Origin: Streptomyces sannanensis
GTDB taxonomy: Bacteria; Actinomycetota; Actinomycetes; Streptomycetales; Streptomycetaceae
Length of the DNA: 64,000 nt
Assembly (NCBI RefSeq): GCF_039536205.1
Contig: NZ_BAAAYL010000001.1
Span: 124,001 to 188,000 of the forward strand
Direction: 5' to 3'
Part shown: piece by piece, positions 60,142 through 64,000 of the stretch
How positions within the stretch are numbered: position 1 is the stretch's first letter
How the letters are laid out: each line of letters begins with the position of its first letter
Notes under the pieces: model-generated
What the model was told of the DNA's origin: nothing
Databases searched by the model: none
What the model saw: only the letters and a program-made list of their open reading frames with translations
Position numbers and translations under genes: made by a program

Positions 60142-61029
60142 GTCACATCTCCTTGTCTCAGAGACATCAGCCGACCAGTCGGCTTCCAGTGAAAGTACTA
60201 ACCGATAATTTTCCTTTCATATCGGATATGCCGAAGGCGTGATGCCGACATCGGCCGAACGTGTCCACACCCCCACGCGAATCGCATTCCGGACGGCCTG
60301 ACGCCGCGCCAACATTGCTGGTCCACCGGCTCGCTGAGTTCGCGCTTAGCCCGATGGGGCGAGTTCTGACACTTCGTCACCCCATCGGCAGCCTCACCCC
60401 GACCTTCGCGTCTACCAACGCCCACATCAGGAAACCCTGACTCGCCGTTAGCCATGAGGGTCGGCATGACTCTGCATCAGTCACGACGTACGCCTCGTCG
60501 CCCCACTCAGCCGCCGACCAAGCCGCGCGCTCGGCCCTGACGGCCCAGCGCCACCGCCTCGGCGGCCCGAGCGAAGCGGGTCGACCCGTCCGGTGATGCC
60601 ACCTGCACGGGAATCCCGGCGAATACCCGACGGCACCGGGACAAGCTGCTACATGCGACCGGCCCCCAGGTGCCCCCGCGCCCTGGCTCAGACACCAGGG
60701 GCCAAGTAATCCGCCGGCACCTTCCGGGAGTTCACGCGCGGCGGACGGTTGGGGTGCGGGGAGGCGACATTTCCGGGCGGCCGCTCGACCCGAGGCGCGC
60801 GTGCGGCCGGCGACAAGCCGGGGCAGCAGCCGGGCAGTGCCGACTCTGCTGCGCAATTCCCGGGTGGTTCCGACGCGCGGACCGTGACCTGCGACAACGA
60901 GGCCGTCGGTGCCGCCCTCGAAGCCGGCCCCTGCTGCTCGACCGTCGTGGGATCACCCGAAAAGGAACCTTGTTCGACTGATCAAGCCCGTTGAGCGGTA
61001 GGCGGAAGCCTTCTCAGAACAGGCGCGGA
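60142..61029. other. Long intergenic region between the paralogues, no gene seen
   Basis: About 890 nt. Frames are open on both strands as expected from GC content, but none looks like a known protein or has a good ribosome-binding site. It likely contains decayed DNA around the IS256 relic. Confidence 0.5.
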
Positions 61030-61300
61030 CGCGGCGTGGCCGGCCTGCTGCTGCACCGTCAGCCGGGTGACGGTCGCGGGCGGGAGGATCGCCCGGGAGA
61101 ACTGCTCGCCGTCGCCCACCCACGACCTCGCTGCCGGGAGTAGCCATTACGGACCACGAGCCGACTGCCGTTGCCGTCGCCCCTTTCGACCAACTCGGCC
61201 GTATATGCACTGACTTCGACCGACAGCCACCATGCGCCGGTCACCCTCTCGAACGATCCCGTCCAGCAGCTCCGACCCCCGCCCGCACCATACCCACAAG
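61030..61300 (-). pseudogene. Relic of an IS256-family (Mutator-like) transposase
   Basis: On the minus strand the frames give LLDGIVREGDRRM, then EVSAYTAELVERGDGNGSRL and VVRNGYSRQR, then GEQFSRAILPP. These are the conserved N-terminal segments of IS256-family transposases (RNGyxxR and xFxSxILPP), in correct order but with frameshifts and large deletions. No catalytic triad remains. It shows past transposition between the two secreted paralogues. Confidence 0.6.
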
Positions 61301-61554
61301 CGACACGCTCCTGCCGGACGGACAGTCGACGGGAAAGTCCCCTGAACGGCCCAGAGTCATTACCAACCCAGCGTCTTTTCGGGCCAGTTGATGTGCGTTC
61401 AGGCCGCCGGACACGCATGCGACGTGCCCCGGATCCCCCAATCGGCCCGCGACACGAAAATTGTCGGCGTGTCCGACATGTCCGGTATGACGATCACAAG
61501 TATGTTCATTCACGAGCCGGCCGCTAAGCCGGCCTGTCAGACAGGAGAAGTCAC
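61301..61554. other. Upstream region of the second secreted paralogue
   Basis: About 250 nt with no gene. A stem GCCGGCC...GGCCGGC-like near 61518-61536 and an AGGAG ribosome-binding site before ATG 61555 are present. Promoter hexamers are not obvious. Confidence 0.4.
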
Positions 61555-62112
61555 ATGGATATCCGTTCATCCGCGATCACCGCCGCGGTCGCAGCCGCAG
61601 CGGCACTGGCCGCCACCGGCATCACCTATGCCTCAGCGGCCCCCGCCGAGCCGGTCCAGGCCGCCCCCGCTGTCCAGGCCGCCCCCGCCGTCCAGCAGGC
61701 CACTGCTCCCCAGGGCGGCGACGTCGGCGGCGGCGGCAAGGGCAACAACAACGAAAGAGGCGAAGAGGAGGAGGAGAACGAGGGAGGGCGCCGCCACTTC
61801 AAGGGCAGGATCCACATCAACGAGCGCACCTACTCCGCTGAAGAGCACGGCGGCTGCATCACCGTCGTCAGCGGCCTCGGCTCCAAGACCCTCAACGTCC
61901 GCAACGACAGCCGCAAGACCGTCGAGGTCTTCCGCGGCGCCACCTGCGACAACGGCGCCCCCATCGCCGTCGTCGGCCCCTTCAGCCAGAGCGACGGCAT
62001 CCGGGTCCACGAGGTCGAGGGTGGCGTACACGTCAAGAATGGAGTCGTCGGCAGCTTCCGCGTCATCCGCCACCACGGCTTCGGTGGCTTTGGCGGCGGC
62101 TACGGCAACTGA
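61555..62112 (+). CDS. Secreted protein of unknown function, paralogue of 59551-60141
   Basis: 185 residues from ATG 61555, with AGGAG upstream. The signal peptide ends with the same LAATGITYASA as its paralogue. A Gln/Ala/Val-rich and then Gly/Asn/Glu-rich linker (GGGGKGNNNERGEEEEENEG) follows. The folded part reads RIHINERTYSAEEHGGCITV, VSGLGSKTLNVRNDSRKTVE, FRGATCDNGAPIAVVGP and HVKNGVVGSFRVI, about 55% like the paralogue by eye. The Gly/His-rich end (HHGFGGFGGGYGN) replaces the acidic tail of the other. Opposite tail charges could mean they bind each other or different partners. Function is unknown. Confidence 0.8.
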   Translation: MDIRSSAITAAVAAAAALAATGITYASAAPAEPVQAAPAVQAAPAVQQATAPQGGDVGGGGKGNNNERGEEEEENEGGRRHFKGRIHINERTYSAEEHGGCITVVSGLGSKTLNVRNDSRKTVEVFRGATCDNGAPIAVVGPFSQSDGIRVHEVEGGVHVKNGVVGSFRVIRHHGFGGFGGGYGN

Positions 62113-62132
62113 TCCCACACACAACACTCACC

Positions 62133-62159
62133 CCCCGGCCCGCCGGAATCGGGCCGGGG
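62133..62159 (+). terminator. Terminator of the second secreted paralogue gene
   Basis: A perfect 10-bp stem, CCCCGGCCCG with its complement, with a 7-nt loop, beginning 20 nt after the stop. It matches the core of the paralogue's terminator exactly. Confidence 0.8.
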
Positions 62160-62307
62160 CACTTACACCGACACACCAGCCACCTGAACCGCTCGGGGAT
62201 CAGTGGAGGCTCGGTTCCATCAGAGGATCGAGTCATCGCACGTCTGTCCAGGTAGCCTGATGAACTGCTCCGTCGCGCAGTGCGGCTGATCGCCGCGCTG
62301 GTAGCCG

Positions 62308-62421
62308 GAGTACGACATCGAGTGGGCTGCGATGGAAGCGGTCACGGCGAAGCTGGGCATTGAATCGACGAAAGCCTTGCGCAACCGAGTGCGCCAGGAC
62401 CAAGTCGATCGGGGCGCTCGC
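62308..62421 (+). pseudogene. IS3-family transposase OrfA scrap
   Basis: Reads EYDIEWAAMEAVTAKLGIES followed by TKALRNRVRQDQVDRGAR, the helix-turn-helix end of an IS3-family OrfA (usual form ..LGIGSTETLRKWVRQ). Neither the start of OrfA nor OrfB is present. It is a remnant of about 38 codons, ending in a terminator hairpin. Confidence 0.6.
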
Positions 62422-62454
62422 CGGACTCCGCCGGCGGGCGCCCCTTCGTTTTTT
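62411..62454 (+). terminator. Strong Rho-independent terminator
   Basis: A 14-bp stem GGGGCGCTCGCCGG/CCGGCGGGCGCCCC with one wobble and a short loop, followed by TTCGTTTTTT on the plus strand. It lies about 300 nt past the secreted-protein gene and would block transcription toward the gap gene. Confidence 0.75.
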
Positions 62455-62547
62455 CATCGCGGGGGCGTCAAGGTCCCGCCGGTTCCGCCCCTCACGAGGC
62501 GGTTGCCCGGTGCGGCCGGGCCGTTCCGCTGCCGAACGGCAGTCGAC

Positions 62548-62608
62548 GGGTGGCGGTGGGAGGGCAACCGGATGCCGATCGGAATCGGCTGCCGCCCCAC
62601 CGCCACCC
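62548..62608 (-). terminator. Probable terminator of gap
   Basis: GGGTGGCGGTGGG at 62548-62560 pairs perfectly with 62596-62608, with an inner GCCGAT/ATCGGC stem in the loop. It lies 37 nt beyond the gap stop codon on the minus strand. Confidence 0.6.
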
Positions 62609-62644
62609 GCCTGCCGGGGCACCGGATCGGGCAATCTGCCGAGA

Positions 62645-64000
62645 TCAGACCGCCGGGGCCGGGTAGGTCGGGTACTCCACCCCGGAGACGTGCTGGACGA
62701 CGCGGATGACCTGGCAGGAGTAGCCGAACTCGTTGTCGTACCACAGGTAGAGGATCGCGTTGTCGCCATCGACCTTGGTGGCGCCGGCGTCGACGATCGA
62801 GGCGTGGCGCGAGCCGATGAAGTCGCTCGAGACCGCGTCGGGCGCCGTGGTGAAGTCGATCTGGCGCTTGAGCGGGGAGGTCAGCGACACGTCGCGGAGG
62901 TAGTCGAGAACCTCCTCGCGGGTGGTCTCGCGCCCGAGCCGCAGGCTGAGGATCGCGATCGAGACGTCCGGCACCGGAACGCGGATCGAGCTGCCGGTGA
63001 TCGGCGCCTTGAGATCGGGCAGCGCCTTGGCGACGGCGGAGGCCGCACCGGTCTCGGTGATGACCATGTTGAGCGGCGCCGAACGGCCGCGACGGTCGGC
63101 CTTGTGGTAGTTGTCCAGCAGGTTCTGGTCGTTGGTGAACGAGTGGACGGTCTCCACGTGGCCACGCAGGACACCGTACTCGTCGGCCATCGCCTTCAGC
63201 GGCGGAACGATCGCATTGGTGGTGCAGGAGGCGCAGGACAGGATCTGCTCGTCCGGCTTGATCGTGTCGTGGTTGACACCGTGGACGATGTTGGGGACGT
63301 CGCCCTTGCCCGGCGCGGTCAGGACAACCTTGTCGATGCCGGGGCGCAGGTGCTTCGAGAGGCCCTCGCGGTCGCGCCACTTGCCGGTGTTGTCGATGAG
63401 GATGGCGTCGTTGATGCCGTACGCCGTGTAGTCGACCTCCGACGGGTCGTTGGCGTAGATCACCTTGATCTCGTTGCCGTTGGCGACGATCGTGCTGTTC
63501 GCCTCGTCGACGGTGATCGTGCCCTGGAACTGGCCGTGGATGGAGTCGCGGCGCAGCAGCGAGGCGCGCTTGACGATGTCCTGGTCACCGCCCTGACGGA
63601 CGACGATGGCGCGCAGCCGCAGGCCGTTGCCGGAGCCGGCCTTCTCGATCAGCAGGCGGGCGACGAGGCGGCCGATGCGGCCGAACCCGTAGAGGACGAC
63701 GTCACGGCCCTCGCTGCGCTCGATCTTGTTGGCACCCGTGGCGCCGGCGACGGCCTCGGCGGTGAAATCCTCCACCGAGAGACCACGGTCGTCGCTCTTG
63801 TACGTCGCGGCGAGCATGCCGATGTCGATCTGCGAAGGGCCGAGATCGAGCGTGGTGAGTGCCTGCAGGAACGGCAGCGTCTCGGTGACCGAGAGTTCCT
63901 CACCGTCGATCTGCCGGGCGAATCGGTGGGTCTTGAGGATGCTGACCACCGACTTGTTCACCAAGGAGCGGCTGTGAAGCAGGACCGTGACGTCCCGCTC
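62645..64000 (-). CDS. gap: Glyceraldehyde-3-phosphate dehydrogenase, long actinobacterial type (5' end outside window)
   Basis: The frame is open to the right edge (ERDVTVLLHSRSLVNKS precedes the first internal GTG), so the N-terminus is missing; about 451 residues are visible of an expected 480 or so. The extra N-terminal 100 residues (VVSILKTHRFARQIDGEELS, LTTLDLGPSQIDIGMLAATY) mark the long class found in Streptomyces beside the ordinary enzyme. The NAD-binding fold begins LYGFGRIGRLVARLLIEKAG; the catalytic Cys is in SCASCTTNAIVPPLKAMADE, with His in VHSFTNDQNLLDN. The end reads LWYDNEFGYSCQVIRVVQHV. It oxidises glyceraldehyde 3-phosphate in glycolysis or runs the reverse step. Confidence 0.95.
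   Translation of the reverse strand, partial: ERDVTVLLHSRSLVNKSVVSILKTHRFARQIDGEELSVTETLPFLQALTTLDLGPSQIDIGMLAATYKSDDRGLSVEDFTAEAVAGATGANKIERSEGRDVVLYGFGRIGRLVARLLIEKAGSGNGLRLRAIVVRQGGDQDIVKRASLLRRDSIHGQFQGTITVDEANSTIVANGNEIKVIYANDPSEVDYTAYGINDAILIDNTGKWRDREGLSKHLRPGIDKVVLTAPGKGDVPNIVHGVNHDTIKPDEQILSCASCTTNAIVPPLKAMADEYGVLRGHVETVHSFTNDQNLLDNYHKADRRGRSAPLNMVITETGAASAVAKALPDLKAPITGSSIRVPVPDVSIAILSLRLGRETTREEVLDYLRDVSLTSPLKRQIDFTTAPDAVSSDFIGSRHASIVDAGATKVDGDNAILYLWYDNEFGYSCQVIRVVQHVSGVEYPTYPAPAV

Noticed and set aside
60377..60856. Minus-strand gene of about 159 residues
   Set aside because: Biased Arg/Ala/Pro/Gly composition, no family resemblance and no ribosome-binding site. It looks like a chance frame in GC-rich DNA.

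Overview
This is Streptomyces-type chromosomal DNA: very high GC with strong third-position GC bias, 2-methylisoborneol and encapsulin genes, a LAL-type LuxR regulator, tandem ABC-F genes, many secreted proteins, and the roughly 480-residue class of Streptomyces GAPDH. The mix of defence-like genes, two intact IS elements, a MITE, and many transposase and metabolic gene relics marks it as an accessory, rearranged region. No tRNA, rRNA or CRISPR array was seen.

Region 1 (1-9.8 kb) is a defence-type cluster. A minus-strand operon encodes a PD-(D/E)XK nuclease with cysteine clusters, a zinc-ribbon nuclease of the pPIWI-RE-associated type, and a DinG/XPD-like helicase that runs off the left edge; a pPIWI-RE gene is predicted just outside. 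Divergent to it is a soluble Ser/Thr kinase, and convergent to the kinase is an N6-adenine methylase-like protein whose catalytic motif IV is altered.

Region 2 (10.5-21 kb) holds a giant NO VEIN-like protein (GHKL ATPase plus C-terminal DUF3883 nuclease-like domain) split by an IS1380-family element. Deleting the IS and one copy of its 5-bp duplication restores a single 1777-residue frame. A small Gly-rich protein gene and a P-loop NTPase with TPR-like repeats follow as a probable two-gene unit.

Region 3 (21.4-31 kb) lies between two copies of a structured 62-bp repeat (61/62 identical, each followed by a strong hairpin). It carries NmrA-like and SDR reductases, a short DinB/MDMPI-like protein, a LAL regulator with an alpha/beta hydrolase, and a secreted CdtB-like nuclease fused to a ricin-type lectin domain.

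Region 4 (31.3-41.6 kb) has a secreted NlpC/P60 hydrolase with a very recent internal duplication, a broken TnpB, an acyltransferase relic, an aminoglycoside-kinase-like gene, a PPTase fused to a carrier domain, and two ABC-F resistance-type ATPases.

Region 5 (41.6-48.8 kb) is the 2-methylisoborneol operon (family 2B encapsulin, 2-MIB synthase, GPP methyltransferase) with a MITE at the end of the encapsulin gene, then two cell-wall hydrolase genes, one split by an ISAs1-family element with a 10-bp target duplication.

Region 6 (49.3-59 kb) contains an ABC exporter and, most notably, a translationally coupled four-gene operon: a kleisin-like protein, two small winged-helix-like proteins and an SMC/RecN-like ATPase. 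It resembles Wadjet/MksBEF condensins but shows no JetD/MksG nuclease, and is the best candidate for an undescribed system. A 2TM SLATT-like protein lies convergent to it.

Region 7 (59.5-64 kb) has an inverted pair of paralogous secreted proteins, duplicated down to their terminators, with IS relics between and beyond them, and the 5'-truncated gap gene at the right edge.
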